Below the pieces are notes generated by a model. It was not told where the DNA came from and did no database searches. It worked only from the letters and a program-made list of their open reading frames with translations. A stretch of 64,000 nt of DNA, taken from positions 4,513,501 through 4,577,500 of the forward strand of contig CM065819.1 in the NCBI GenBank assembly GCA_033398695.1, given 5' to 3'. A program made the position numbers and the translations under genes. Positions 12,641 to 24,081 of the stretch are shown in pieces. Source of the stretch: Orobanche coerulescens (lineage: Eukaryota; Streptophyta; Magnoliopsida; Lamiales; Orobanchaceae). Numbering within the stretch: position 1 is the first letter of the stretch; the number at the start of each line of letters is the position of its first letter.

Positions 12641-12653
12641 ATAACCAACATAT

Positions 12654-12967
12654 CAACATGGTAAATTTAAATGGTACCCCTGGGAAGAAGTTGCAATTTC
12701 TTACAAGTATACCAGAACCCCATTAAGATAATTCGTAGCTGGAAACACTTCCGCCAATACGAAGTCATTAATTCGTAACTTCATACTAGTTTACCGTACA
12801 AACAACATACCAACATGGTAAGTTTAAATGGTACCCTTGGGAAGAAATTACAATTTCTTACAAGTATACTAGAACCCCATTAATACAGACACTAATTCGT
12901 AGCTGGAAACAGTTATGCCAATACGAAGTCATTAATTCGTAACTTCGTACTACATTACCGTACAATA
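12654..12967. repeat. 157-bp tandem duplication in an intron
   Basis: Two units start at 12654 and 12811 and share CAACATGGTAA.TTTAAATGG, TTCTTACAAGTATAC and TAATTCGTAACTTC. The pair lies between two exons of the DUF1985-Ulp1 pseudogene. Confidence 0.85.
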
Positions 12968-13015
12968 ATTATAGAACTCGTAATGGTGGTACTAGCGACT
13001 AGATCAGATTTTTAC

Positions 13016-13138
13016 CTTTGAGGGATATTCTGGAAAGTCGTTGGCCGTGCTATACCTATACCTCAGCATACTCTTTTCCTACTCCATGCGGCCGCCAAAT
13101 TTCACCCCAATCGATGGTATTACTTCATAAATCCAAGC
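13016..13138 (-). pseudogene. small exon after DUF1985
   Basis: This 123-bp exon has an acceptor CTTATGCAG and a donor AAAG|GTAAAA. It encodes AWIYEVIPSIGVKFGG and, after one TAG stop, SMLRYRYSTANDFPEYP. It joins in phase to the end of the DUF1985 exon (IAFL), as expected for this gene family. Confidence 0.65.
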
Positions 13139-13267
13139 CTGCATAAGATACAATAAGAGTATCAAACACTAGAAATGGTAATCCAGATAAGAATTTATTA
13201 TTTAGTATCGACTTACCCACATAAAATGGTAATCCAGATAAGAAATTATTATTTAGTACCGACTTAC

Positions 13268-13991
13268 CAAGAAAGCAATTGTATTCCCTTTTAGATGATA
13301 GGGTCCGGGAATGTATTTTTTCACGGCATTAATTTGACCAATCAGCAGCTGGTACGACATACTTCCCCATGGGAACTGCTCCCAAGCCTCATTGTCCTCC
13401 ACTAGTACCCACATCCAGTTTGGAATCTTAGTCTTGTTCGCGTCAAGCCCAACTACATACAGAGTGGCCATCAAGACCTTCGCCAGCTTCAAATAATCAG
13501 CTTCACTGCCCTTCACCTCAACTTTGTTCACTTTAAATTTCTTGTCGATGAACTTAGTACGGAGATCTACACATAGTATGGGTTTGCTCTCGAGGAGCCA
13601 TGCATACACAGAATCAATCGGGATCTTATCATTCATCATGTAGGGATTGATCTTGTCTGGACCAAATTTGAGTCCGCTTATCAGCGCAAATTCCACCCTC
13701 GAGAATCTCAAAACCTTGCCCTTAACCTTGAACCATAATGCTGTTTTGTCTAACTCGGGCCTTGGGGTGACCTGACAGGATATCATGTAATGCAAGACTT
13801 TGATGGACTGTGTGACAGTGTCCGGGAGCTTCATGTTGTGCCCAAAAATAGATTTATTCATCTCTCTTATTGATTGCCTTCCAAATGATTCTAGGCAACA
13901 TCGGATATCACCAACCGTAGACTCGTAACTAGTTACCATCACTTTGTGGTGTTCTGCTGCTAAATTCTTCCTTTTGAATGTCCAATAGATC
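13268..13991 (-). pseudogene. DUF1985 exon, uninterrupted
   Basis: The exon is open from an acceptor TTATGCTAG (13991) to the donor CTTG|GTAAGT (13268). It carries the DUF1985 signature LWFKVKGKVLRFSRVEFALISGL and, further on, the conserved tract LAKVLMATLYVVGLD. DUF1985 is a plant domain of unknown function, commonly found upstream of Ulp1-like peptidases in transposon-borne genes. This is the best preserved part of the locus. Confidence 0.75.
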
Positions 13992-14016
13992 TAGCATAAG
14001 ACAGATCAGGTAAGAT

Positions 14017-14470
14017 GGTACGAATTTTAAATATATTTCTACACAAGAATATAGTATACCAAAAAACATAGCAGGCCAGGTACGACTGGTAAGAAGCATA
14101 CCAGGTAAGAAGCATACCAGGTAAGGTGGTACGAATTCTAAATTACGTACCATGCTATATTTCATCCATAAAATATACATAATTGTTTCAGATGCTACTG
14201 GTAAGAAGCATACCAGGTAAGGTGGTACGAAATCTAAATATCGTACCATGCAAGATTACATCCAGAAAACATACATAATAGTTTCACCCACTACTGGTAA
14301 GAAGCACACCAGGTAAGATGGTACGAAATCTAAATATCGTACCATGCTAGATTTCATCCAGAAAACAATGCACAATAGTTTCACCCACTACTGGTAAGAA
14401 GTACACCAGGTAAGATGGTACGAATTCTAAATAACGTACCATGCGAGATTTCATCCAAAAACCATACATA
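14017..14470. repeat. tandem array of about 96-bp units with a GGTACGA/TCGTACC hairpin
   Basis: The motif GGTACGAA.TCTAAAT..CGTACC recurs at 14017, 14128, 14224, 14320 and 14417. Spacing is about 111 and then 96-97 bp. Each unit also has CTACTGGTAAGAAGCA.ACCAGG and CATCCA.AAAAC.ATACATAAT. In the 14224 and 14320 units the inner part is a perfect hairpin (TGGTACGA and TCGTACCA). It lies in the first intron of the DUF1985 gene. Confidence 0.85.
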
Positions 14471-14522
14471 ATTGTATCAACTTTTATCACATATATAGAT
14501 AATTGTTTCAAAGACGATTACC

Positions 14523-14704
14523 AGCATTTCCTCGTACGGAATCCGTCGACGAGGTTCGGCGCCTTCAGTTTTGGATGGATCCTGAGCTTCGTATGTGTTT
14601 GCCGGCGCTTCATCGTTGGAATCCTTTTCTGAATCGCAGTAGTCACCTTCGTCGACGGGGTTGCCGGACTCCGGTATGGGTTCTCAATGTTCTTCCGACG
14701 CCAT
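14523..14704 (-). pseudogene. first exon of the DUF1985-Ulp1 gene
   Basis: An ATG at 14704 on the minus strand opens MASEEH, then a TGA stop, then an acidic stretch (PVDEGDYCDSEKDSNDEAP) to EEML at a CTG|GTAATC donor. Acidic first exons are usual in such genes. The plus-strand ORF 14503-14847 overlaps it and looks like a shadow. The call rests on position and composition. Confidence 0.4.
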
Positions 14705-15100
14705 TAGCAATTCTGGAGGTTGGGCTTGGTGAGGCGGCGCTTCTGTGGGGTCTCGTGGGGAAGGTCGCGCCGCAATTCGGTGTGAGGAGGGGATGGGTAT
14801 GCCACGGGGATGGGTGTGAGACGATAGAAGAGAGATTTGGTGCCTAGGGTTTAGGGGATGGCTGTGCCGTGGGGATGGGTGCCTAGGGTTTCGGGGATGG
14901 AGAGAGACGATAGAAGAGAGATTTGGGCGGGCGGTGACAGAGATGCAGAATGAAAAGATTCAGTCCCTTTTTTTGTTTTGAAGATTTGTACTCTTCCCTT
15001 TAGTAAGGGTATTATGGTCTAAATGTGTTTTTTTTGCTACAATTTGTATAAAGTAAGTGTATTGACAAAAGTTACAATATACTAAGACAAATGGCTAAAG
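14705..15100. other. region between the DUF1985 gene and copia C
   Basis: No gene is seen. 14740-14935 is GC-rich with repeated GGGGATGG(G) and GGTGCCTAGGGTTT. It could be promoter or 5' leader of the minus-strand pseudogene. 14960-15100 is AT-rich. A MULE terminus may lie here, but I could not pair it with a left end. Confidence 0.3.
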
Positions 15101-15378
15101 AATGTTGCCTTTTTTTTTTTAACTACTGTAATTGTATGTTAAAATTGTCCACAGAATAACAATAGAAAGTGGAATTCAAAAAGGTAAACTGATTTGATTT
15201 AATAGGGTCCTTTTTTCAAATTAACTATCGTTGTAATTAATGTATTATGAATGAACAATATATTTCTGAAACTCTAGTGTAGCTATAAGTAAATGCATTT
15301 GACCCTTAAAAGAAGTACACACAATTTCATTATCATCCCCTATTTTTCTCTTTTTCTCTCAAGTTTATAACATGTTAT
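15100..15378 (+). repeat. possible 5' LTR end of copia C
   Basis: The stretch ends TCTCTCAAGTTTATAACATG, followed by TTATTAACACGA, which resembles the LTR/PBS junction (TTATCAGCACGA) I know from this family. AGCTATAAGTAAA at about 15283 could be a TATA box. No second LTR is in the window to prove it. Confidence 0.3.
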
Positions 15379-16477
15379 TAACACGATTAATTAAACTAAT
15401 TATCGAAAATCTGCATCTCTCCAAGATAGAATTGCGTCCTGCTTTTCTTTTCTTTATGTTTGATTTCACAGTTTGTTCTCTTCCAAAAAAATAAGAAAAA
15501 AAAAATAAAACACTGATAGTTGTTGTCGGCAATTGCCCATAATTGATTTTTACAAAGAGTGTTTATTATTCCACCTACATATATAGACGGTGGGGATCAA
15601 CTTTGATTACCCATTCATCTATCTTTTACTTCTTATGACAGTGAAAAAAGGTAAAATAAAACGAGTGCACCTGTCAATTTGATTATTTAAAGATAACATA
15701 TCTTGTTGTTGAGTTCTTCGATATATTTTTTGGGTGCGTGTTGATTTTATAATTCTTCAATAGTTTGGAATTATTTATTTACTTATTTCTTTAATCTAGA
15801 CTATATACATATTTCGTATATTCTCTACTAATTATGTTGATTTCACTATCATCATACATAAACAATATATATGATGATCTAAAAAATTTATAATCAAATT
15901 AATAAAGTGTTGTTTCCTGAAGAAATATGATCTAGCAATTCTTAGTAGTAAAGAAAATTATTAAAATAAAAGATGTATTGTAGTTTTGACTAAATACAAT
16001 ATTATCTCGTCATATTTTAATTGAATATGATGTGTTCCCGAAGGACACTATGAGATCTAAAATTTTGTGTGAATTCCTGATGAAAATACAAAATAATATT
16101 CCTGAAGAATATTGTAAATGCTCTTGAAGAAGTATTTTTTATGATTTATTCTATTTTGTACTATTTTATTTCCTGTCGTGTATTTTTCTTCTTAAAATTG
16201 TTGCTCTCGAAGTAGCATAATTAATTGCAATATTATTGACAAATATATTTATTGTAAAAGAACAAATCATATTTATATTTAATCTCCCGTGATAATACGA
16301 TATTCTTGAAGAATATTGATACATGATAATATCATAAATTAAATGATTATACTCTTGAAGTGGTATAAATTTTAAATAGAAAAGTGATATATGACACAAT
16401 GTTTATCCCTCTAGAAAAACTTGATTTTATGTCATCTTGACAATGACCTGTTTTATTTTTACTATGTAGATTTACAC
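15379..16477 (+). other. AT-rich leader of copia C
   Basis: There is no coding sequence in this 1.1 kb. Short phrases such as TTCCTGAAGAA, CTCTTGAAGAAG and CCCGAAGGACACTATGAGATC recur, as is usual in the untranslated leader of this copia family. All ORFs in it are short. Confidence 0.4.
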
Positions 16478-17383
16478 ATGGCAATATCATCAAACTTGCG
16501 TTTGTTGTACTTGATATATGTGGCTAGAACTATTTATCATGGACTTTTGATGCCGATATTCACTTGATCTCAAAGGTTCTGGGTGACACAATAAAATAAG
16601 GAAAAAGAATCCCAACAGAATCGTGCTAACGCACTAATTTTCCTTTATCATCATCTTCATGATGATTTGAAAGTTGAGTATCTAACCATCAAAGATCCAA
16701 GTGAGTTATGGAAAGGTCCAAATGAGAGATTTGACCATCAGAGGACTATAGTCCTCCTTAGAGCCCGACATGAAGGGTACATATTCGCTTGCAAGATTTT
16801 AAAAGCGTGAGTACATATAATTCAAAGTTGTTCCGAATCAACTCTACTTTGAAACTTTATGGAGAAAAAATAACTAATGAAGATATGCTTGAGAAAAATA
16901 TGATCTGGCAACAGCCATATTGAGAGCGTGGTTTCAAAAAAATACTCTGAACTCATATCTTATTTGTTGGTTGCTGAGAAAAATAATATATTGCTTATGC
17001 AAATCCACGAAGTACGACCCACTGGTTCTGCAGCATTGCCTGAAGCCAATGCTACATCAAATCATGTAAATGGACGTGGTCTTGGCCACGGACACAAGTG
17101 TGAACGTAGGGGCGGATATGAACGTGGGCGTGGTTTTGGACGTGGCATAATCCATAGAGAAATATCCAATAACAAAAGACACAAAGCATCCAATGATAAT
17201 AACCGGTCCAAAAAGGAAGATAAATGCCACAGATGTGGCATGACTGGGCATTGGTCACATACTTGTCGTACGCAAAATACCTCGTGGATCTTTCTTAAAA
17301 ATCAATCAAGTGGAAAAAAGATTCAAACTAATGTCATTGAGTATGAAGGGTCCACTTTATACGACTCAATTGGATGTCTCTGA
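16478..17383 (+). pseudogene. gag: gag of copia C
   Basis: From ATG 16478 the frame reads MAISSNLRLLYL and then, across several stops and shifts, the capsid-like part (HHLHDDLKVEYLTIKDPSELW, RARHEGYIFACKI). The open stretch 16928-17383 holds YSELISYLLVAEKNN, a G/R-rich run and the zinc knuckle CHRCGMTGHWSHTC (about 17227-17268). This is the RNA-binding structural protein of the element, now inactive. Confidence 0.75.
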
Positions 17384-17589
17384 TATCTTTGTTGAGATAT
17401 CGGTCACTTGATTGGGGGTGGTGTGAGAGCCGACACTGATTAGTTTGAGAATTATTACTTTGTTATTTTATTTGTGTGGGAATTTCTATATGTTTTATTT
17501 CAATATGATGATCTTTTTTTGAAGTGGTTATTTTTCAAATATTTAGAATGGTTATTTCATAATAAATTGATTTACCTCTAATTTACCTT

Positions 17590-18119
17590 CCTTTAGATTA
17601 TTACAAAAATTCAGACGGATGCTTGCGATATCTGTCTAGCCGATAGTGCAACTACGCACACTATTCTCTAAGATAAGAAATAGTTTCTCAAATTAATATT
17701 AGCAGAAAATCATGTTAATACCATATGAGCTGCATAAAACATCATTGAAGGCTCCGGAAGAGCATGTATTATTTTATCGAATAATAAATTAGTTATAGAT
17801 GATGCACTTTACTCTAGTAAATTGAGAAGTAATTTACTAAGTTTTAAGGATATCCACTACAATGGTTACCACATCGAGACAATACAAGAAGGTAGTATCT
17901 TTGTATAAATTCTTTTGTGTTCAGCCAGAAGCAAACAAAAAAAAAGTTCTCGACATTACCGTCTAGTATGTATTACACATTCACAAAAGCAATTGAGGCA
18001 AATCATGTCATGAACTTGAATTTCAATGACCCAAATAGCTTTACGCTTTGGCATGATGGATATGGACACCCGAGAGCAACTATGATGCATCGAATAATCA
18101 ATACCTTATATGGATATAA
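17590..18119 (+). pseudogene. pol: protease and GAG-pre-integrase remains of copia C
   Basis: Degenerate protease lies at about 17600-17900: ICLADSATTH-like text appears across frames, so the DSGAT-type aspartate is lost or shifted. The frame 17917-18119 gives FTLWHDGYGHPRATMMHRIIN, the first half of the GAG-pre-integrase domain. Element B begins at 18120. The second half resumes at 35053. 17384-17590 has no recognisable content. Confidence 0.65.
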
Positions 18120-19047
18120 TGTTGGGAAAAACAATGTTGTTTTGATAATTACCAAACAGCAAGCTTCATACAGCAAATAGCTGTTAAGAAGCTGTTCATA
18201 TCGCTGTACAATTTATCCTGCATCCTGCATTGCCTCATCATACACCAAAAGGATAAATGCCTATCTCACAGCAAGAAGCTCAAGTCGATATGACACCACG
18301 TATGGAAGATGTCCTGAATCATTCATACAGCATCATTCCATACAGCATTAGTCAATCAACATTATATTGGATACAGCATATAGACTGTAAGTGTTGAGTC
18401 CTTCAACACTTATCCAAACAGGACTGAAGACCGTTGGAATGGAATATGCTTTACTCACTAAAGTCAAGGCCCATTTGAAAAGAACTATTTAAATACTGAA
18501 GGGATAAAGTATTTAAATACCATTAGACAGAGATCTTCAATCAAGAAGCAAAAACCGGATCTTGTCCATCAACACGTTGGAACAGTCTATTGGCTCAACA
18601 GATCTATTCTCAACGGATCTATTCATAAGCTATTTATACCCAGAGTTTGAAGATCAGAATACAAGAATACATACAAACTTACAAGTGATATTCAAACAAT
18701 CAAAATACTGAATATTCATTATCATCAGATCAAGCTTACAAGAGCAAGTATATTTCTTCCTAGCATCAATCCATAACTGAAGAAGAAGAAATATACTCAG
18801 TCATCAAGAACAACCATCATCAGCTCAAGAACTTCATATTCAAGCTGTTGTTCTTACCTGGTTACCTTACTTTTACCTTTGAGTAAAAATCTAGTTCTGT
18901 GTGAACTAGAGAAGCTATTCCAACCTGTGTGGGACGAATAGGACGAAGCTTTGGAACTGTGTGTGAAGAAGCAAGTCAAGAGTTAGCTTTGACCAATCTG
19001 TGTGAACGGTTGAAAGCGACAGTCTTTGTATCAATCTGTGTGAACGA
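18120..19047 (+). repeat. 5' LTR of B, left part
   Basis: It starts TGTTGGGAAAAACAATG and runs parallel to the 3' LTR from 33779. A TATA-like TATTTATACC lies at 18631. At 19043-19047 AACGA forms the left target duplication of D. Together with 30840-31184 it gives 1273 bp, against 1274 bp for the 3' LTR. Confidence 0.9.
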
Positions 19048-21488
19048 TGTAACACCCCAAACTAGGCGACTATTACAGTGCCGTGGACCCCCGACTGGGA
19101 CCCACCAGGCGAATGAAAATTAATGACCTAAATAATATAATTGTAGTACCAAACCACATTATATCATCAATTACTCCGATAAGGAGTTTCAAGTACAACA
19201 TACTCAAGATAATACCGAATACATATATATTTTATATGAAGATAAAATATACACCACTGAATAAAAATGAGTATACAAACGGAAATCTGCAGCGGAAATA
19301 AAATGAAGGAACATGAATGACTGAAAAGGACTGGAGGCCCCTACTAGTATCACTGGGACTCCTCGCCGTCAACGTTCTCTTCCCTTGCTTTAGCCTTGCC
19401 ATGACCCGAAAACAACATCCCCCAAATGGGTCAGTTACACAGAACAACAATCCTCAAGAGTTGAATAAACACAATCATGATATATCGTAATTATGAAATT
19501 AAGCTGAAGAAGTGCATCATAGTACGCCCGTAATGGTATGTGCAAGTGCACAAGATGAGTGTCCAGACACACCCATCCTTGTACCTAATTAGTCTCACGT
19601 AGGTACGTTACCGTGTGCACAGTCCATTGTGTCGGTGAACCCGATAACATGACTATCATGTGCCCGACTAAAAATTCCACACATCCCCACCCGGTCACGC
19701 AATATGAACCCAGAAGGTCATATGAAAAAGAATGACCATGAAGAATATTAATGAATAACAATCCGAAAAAGTCAAGAATGACTCACCGAGATGAAATAAT
19801 AGTGAAATGAATGACAACTCACTCAAATGATTGGAACCGTTGTTCCTAGTGAATTGAATGATTAGTTTGGTAATTACAAGTCTCAACATGATTATTACAC
19901 TACGAATGATTATAATTTATGAATGAACAACAACGAAAGGAATGAGTATCCTTTAAACCGAGTAAGAATTAACTTACACAATACCGGTGAAGAATGTCCT
20001 TCCTCGAACAAACGTCCTAAAATGAGATGTCGATCGCTCGAACAACCTTGAATAACATAGTTACCAACAAACGCTCAAAAAAACGTATCAAGCATGAATC
20101 ACGACCAACTCAAAAGTCGATACAACAATATCCAAACTCATTGAGGCATTCAAACGAATACGTTGTAAACATTCATCCTTTGATCATAACCAATCCCAAA
20201 TATTACGAAACCAAACTCCAAGTGAGTAATAAATCTGGAAAAACACCTTCAATGATATCGATAATCCCATAGGAATACAAAACTCGAGTTAACGACAACA
20301 TCTAATCAAAAATCCCCAAAATATCAAAGTCAACCCTAAAGTGTTCTTGAATCAAACCCCCAACATTCATGAAATCCGAAATATACGCCAATAAATCTGT
20401 AGGAATACATTTATCCAAGGTAGATAATCCATATCTAACATATCCCAACAAAAATCCAAGCTTACACGAAGAGATCGGAAGAAAAACATTCAAAATCCGA
20501 AATTCTAGATCCAAGAAAGGTTTACCTTGATTTGATGTATTGGAGAGGATGAAATGATGATTAATCCAACTCAGAAGCTTGAAGATGATGATAGGTGAGT
20601 GCAGCTCGAAGAGATTCTTCCAAATCGCCCGAAATCGCCTGGAATCGCCCAAAAACGAAGTGAGAAATGAAAATGACGAAACTGGACTGGACTGTCCAAT
20701 TTATACCGTTCCCAAATTAGCGCAAGCTATGACCTGATATTTAGCATGCGCTAGTGGGTTAACCGAACTGTCCAGTGAACTCTGACTGCATCGTTAACGT
20801 ATGCTACGAACTTGGTAGCATGCGCTAACGCCTTCCCGATAGCGTGCGTTAACTCAAAATATTAGCGTGCGCTGATGTCCAGTAACTGAAGTCCAGAACC
20901 TTCTGTCCTCTGACCTGCTCGCGATAGCGTGCGCTACACCCAAAACTTAGCGTGCGCTATTACACCATTAACGTACGCTAATATCTACGCATAACATGCG
21001 CTATGAATTATTCTAATTCAGTCCAGTACCCACTGGACTCTGCCTGTTCGACCTTAGCGCGTGATACACCGATTGCATAGAGTGCGCTACCCCAAATTAC
21101 TAGCGCGCGCTACTTACCATTCGTAGCATGTGCTACTACAACTCAACTGCAGTCCAGTGCCTTCTGGACTGTCTGCCTGAACCACATTAGCGTGCGCTAG
21201 TGCTGAGAGGTAGCGTGTGCTACCCATACTCAATTAGCGCGCGCTAAGGAGAGTACGTAGGATGTGCTACTCTTCAGACACAGCCCACTACAAAGATGAC
21301 AATGATGATACGCTCGGCCCGACTCTCCGACCAGGTTGAAAGACGAATAATAACTGATACACAATGCAAATTACTCTGAATGGTGAATACAATGAATGAA
21401 CGTGAATGATGAATGATTATTAATGAGTGAAAATTACTGAGTGACAATTAGTGAATGATAATGAATGAATTTACAGCCGGGTATTACA
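19048..21488 (-). repeat. 3' LTR of D (2441 bp)
   Basis: In plus orientation it starts TGTAACACCCCAAACTAGG and ends GCCGGGTATTACA. It matches 28564-30834 closely along its length. About 170 bp at roughly 20095-20285 has no counterpart in the other LTR, which accounts for the length difference. It carries a palindrome array and a TATA box (see the promoter entry). Confidence 0.93.
20698..21270 (-). promoter_or_regulatory. probable U3 promoter of D: TATA box plus array of TAGCRYGCGCTA-like palindromes
   Basis: About eighteen 12-bp palindromes or near-palindromes (TAGCGCGCGCTA, TAGCATGCGCTA, TAGCGTGCGCTA and variants) are scattered every 20-50 bp from 20718 to 21270. On the minus strand they end about 12 bp before GGTATAAATTGG (20698-20707). 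The right LTR repeats the arrangement at 30036-30616. The role as enhancer array is inferred from position. Confidence 0.55.
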
Positions 21489-21506
21489 TACCCCCCCTTA
21501 AAAAGA
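21489..21506 (-). other. polypurine tract of D
   Basis: The minus strand reads TTTTTAAGGGGGGGTA immediately before the 3' LTR start TGTAATACCC. It is the plus-strand primer site for reverse transcription. Confidence 0.88.
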
Positions 21507-21521
21507 GTTTCGTCCCCGAAA

Positions 21522-22864
21522 CTAAGGGTCAAACAATTCGGGATAACTCTCCTGCATACTATCCTCAGTTTCCCAAGTAGCCTCTTCGACTCCGTATTCA
21601 TACCACTGGATCTTAACCAAAGGAATCGTCTTGCTCCTCAACTGTTTGATTCGCCACTCTAAGACTCGTACGGGATGCTCCTCATATGAATGATCATCTG
21701 CGATCTCGATCTCGTCGAACTGAAGTATGTGACTCGGGTCGGCAACATACTTCCATAGCTGAGAGACGTGAAACACATTATGAATTCAGCTCAACGCCGG
21801 AGGTAAGGCCAATCGCTAAGCTAGCTCGCCTACTCGATCCAAAATCTCAAATGGTCCAATGAACCTCGGACTCAACTTCCCCCGTTTCCCAAAACAGAAG
21901 ATACCTCGACTCGGGGATACCTTGACCAAAACGTGGTCACCTGCCTCGAACTATAATGGTCGATGACGATTATCTGCATATGATTTCTGTCAACTCTGAG
22001 CGGTCAACAAATGACTCCTGATCAAAGCTACCTTCTCGCGGGCGGCTATAAGCATATCGGTCTCGATGCCGATTGATTCTGATAAGTCATCCCAACACAA
22101 AGGAGATCGACAACGAAGACCGTACAAGGCCTCGTAAGGTGCCATCCTAATCGAAGCATACCAACTATTATTGTACGTGAACTCGATCAACGATAGTTGG
22201 GCTTCCTAGTCGTCCTTCCAATCGAGAACACATGCCCTCAACATGTCCTCCAAAGTCTAAATAGTCCTCTCTGATTGTCCGTCGGACTGAGGATGAAAAG
22301 CTGTGCTGAAATTAAGTTGAGTTCCCATAGCACGATGAACTAATTTCCAAAAATGTTACACGAATTGCCCATCACGATTAGAAACGATACTCTTAGGAGT
22401 ACCATGCAATCTCACTATCTCCTTGATAAATAATTGGGCAAGTCTCTCGGGACCCACGTATCCTTAATCTCAAGGAAATGAGATGACTTAGTTAAACCGT
22501 CCACAATTACCCAAATTGTATTCATGCCACGATGACTCATCGGCAAACTCGTGATGAAGTCCATTGAAATATCCTCCCACTTCCACTCTGGAATAGGGAG
22601 CGGTTTCAGCATACCTGCCGGTCGCTGATGTTCTATCTTGACTTGCTGACAGGTTAGGCATCTCGAAACAAATTATGCGACTTCTCGCTTCATATTACTC
22701 CACCAGTAATTTTGTTTCAAGTCTTTGTACATCTTGCTAGACCCTGGATGAATGGAATAAGGGGTAGCATGAGCTTCTCTCAAAATAGAGTTTTTCAACT
22801 CTTCATCCACCAGAACGTATAACTGGTTCTGAAATCGCAAAAGTCCATCCTCGTGGACCACAAA
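21522..22864 (-). pseudogene. pol: integrase and chromodomain-like C-terminus of D
   Basis: Five open pieces in changing frames follow one another. 22673-22861 has the H2C2 zinc finger histidines (HATPYSIHPG), and CLTCQQ follows after a stop. 22415-22612 has the first catalytic aspartate (SMDFITSLP) and [10 protein letters not shown]. 21990-22190 has IEFTYNNSWYASIRMAPYEALYG. 21522-21776 ends with FHVSQLWKYVADPSHIL and PVRVLEWRIKQLR...IQWYEYGVEEATWE, the chromodomain-like tail of Tekay/Del elements, which in this clade is thought to steer insertion to heterochromatin. The frame is broken by at least four stops or shifts. Confidence 0.85.
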
Positions 22865-24076
22865 TCAAGGGGCTTTCCTCTGAGCCACATCATCTCGAAT
22901 GCGCAACAAAAATGGGTTTGAACCCTGATTCACTCCGATCGCCTCCTCAAGTAGCGATGAAATCTCCAACATACAAAGTTTCCCTTGTACTCGTTGCAAC
23001 CAAACCTCGATCTTGGGTCTAAGGAATTCCTGTTGAAGCTCCTTCTGAACTGTTAAACGAGCAAGCATTTGCTCCTGAACGGACTTACGACTCAAGGCAT
23101 CGGCGACAACGTTCGCCTTACCTGGGTGGTACAGGATCTCAATATCATAATCTTTGATTAGTTCCAACCACCGCCTCTGTTGCATATTTAACTCCTTCTG
23201 AGTAAATATAACTCTTATGATCGGTGAAAATATGACAGGTGACGCCATAAAGATAATGACGCCAAATATTCAACGCGAAAACCACGGATGCTATCTCCAG
23301 GTTGTGGGTTGGATAATTGACCTCGTAAGGTCTCAGTTGCCGCGAAGCATAGGCAGTAACCTTCCCATTCTGCATTCGTACACATCCGAGACCATGTCCA
23401 GACGCATCACTATAAACCATGAATCCTTCCGTCCCTTGCGGTAAAGAAAGGACAGGTGCTGAAATTAACCGGCTCTTGAGCTCCTCAAAACTCTGTTGAC
23501 ACGCATCGGACCACGTGTATTTTTTATCCTTCTGCAAAAGGTTCGTCATGGGTTGAGCGATTTTAGAAAATCCTTCCACAAATTGCCGGTAATATCCTGT
23601 TAATCCGAGAAAGCTTCGGATTTCCTTAACATTCTTCGGAGGTTGCCAATCTCGGATAGCCTCCATCTTCTCAGGGTCTACAGGAACTCCGTCTGATGAA
23701 ATAATATGTCCGAGAAACGTCACTTCGGACATCCGGAACTCACATTTGGAAAACTTCCCATAAAGTTGCTCTCGTCTCAATGCTTCGAGAACCTGATGAA
23801 GATAAAATTCATGCTCCTCTCGGTCACGAGAATAAATCAAAATGTTATCAATGAAGACAACCACGAACTGATCCAAATAGTCGATGAAAACTCGATTCAT
23901 TAGTTCCATGAATACCGCAGGTGCATTAGTTAACCCAAACGGCATTACCATAAACTCATAATGACCATAGCGTGTTCGGAACGCCATCCGAGCAATATCC
24001 CACTCTCGAATTTGCAACTGATGATACCCAGATCTGAAATCGATCTTGGAAAGATCATCGATACGGGTTAGAGGGT
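22865..24076 (-). pseudogene. pol: second half of RT, RNase H and connection of D
   Basis: The frame 23145-24017 reads [19 protein letters not shown] and [14 protein letters not shown]. The RT catalytic box is FIDN instead of F/YVDD, so the second aspartate is lost. RNase H follows ([27 protein letters not shown]). A shift at about 23200 leads to 22865-23248 with [28 protein letters not shown]. At the upstream edge about ten residues are missing between RIDDL and [12 protein letters not shown]. Element E separates this half from the N-terminal RT at 26052-26395. Confidence 0.88.
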
Positions 24077-24081
24077 ATTTA

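Larger units (their letters stand above)
11180..14704 (-). pseudogene. DUF1985-Ulp1 gene of MULE type, whole locus
   Basis: This is a minus-strand gene with at least six recognisable exons: a short acidic first exon, a DUF1985 exon, a small conserved exon, a lysine-rich linker, a coiled linker exon and a C-terminal Ulp1 cysteine-peptidase exon. Several exon borders have proper GT/AG dinucleotides. Plant genes with DUF1985 plus Ulp1 are, from family knowledge, mostly cargo of Mutator-like elements (Kaonashi/KI-MULE type). At least four exons contain stop codons and the peptidase exon is frameshifted, so it is dead. I see no MULE transposase or clear terminal inverted repeats. The left end may be disrupted by copia A. 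Confidence 0.7.

Noticed and set aside
14017..14470. Regular hairpin-bearing repeats considered as a CRISPR-like array
   Set aside because: The units are about 96-bp tandem repeats conserved over their length, in a plant intron, with no unique spacers.
14503..14847. 114-codon plus-strand ORF
   Set aside because: It overlaps the proposed first exon of the minus-strand DUF1985 gene and shows no domain.
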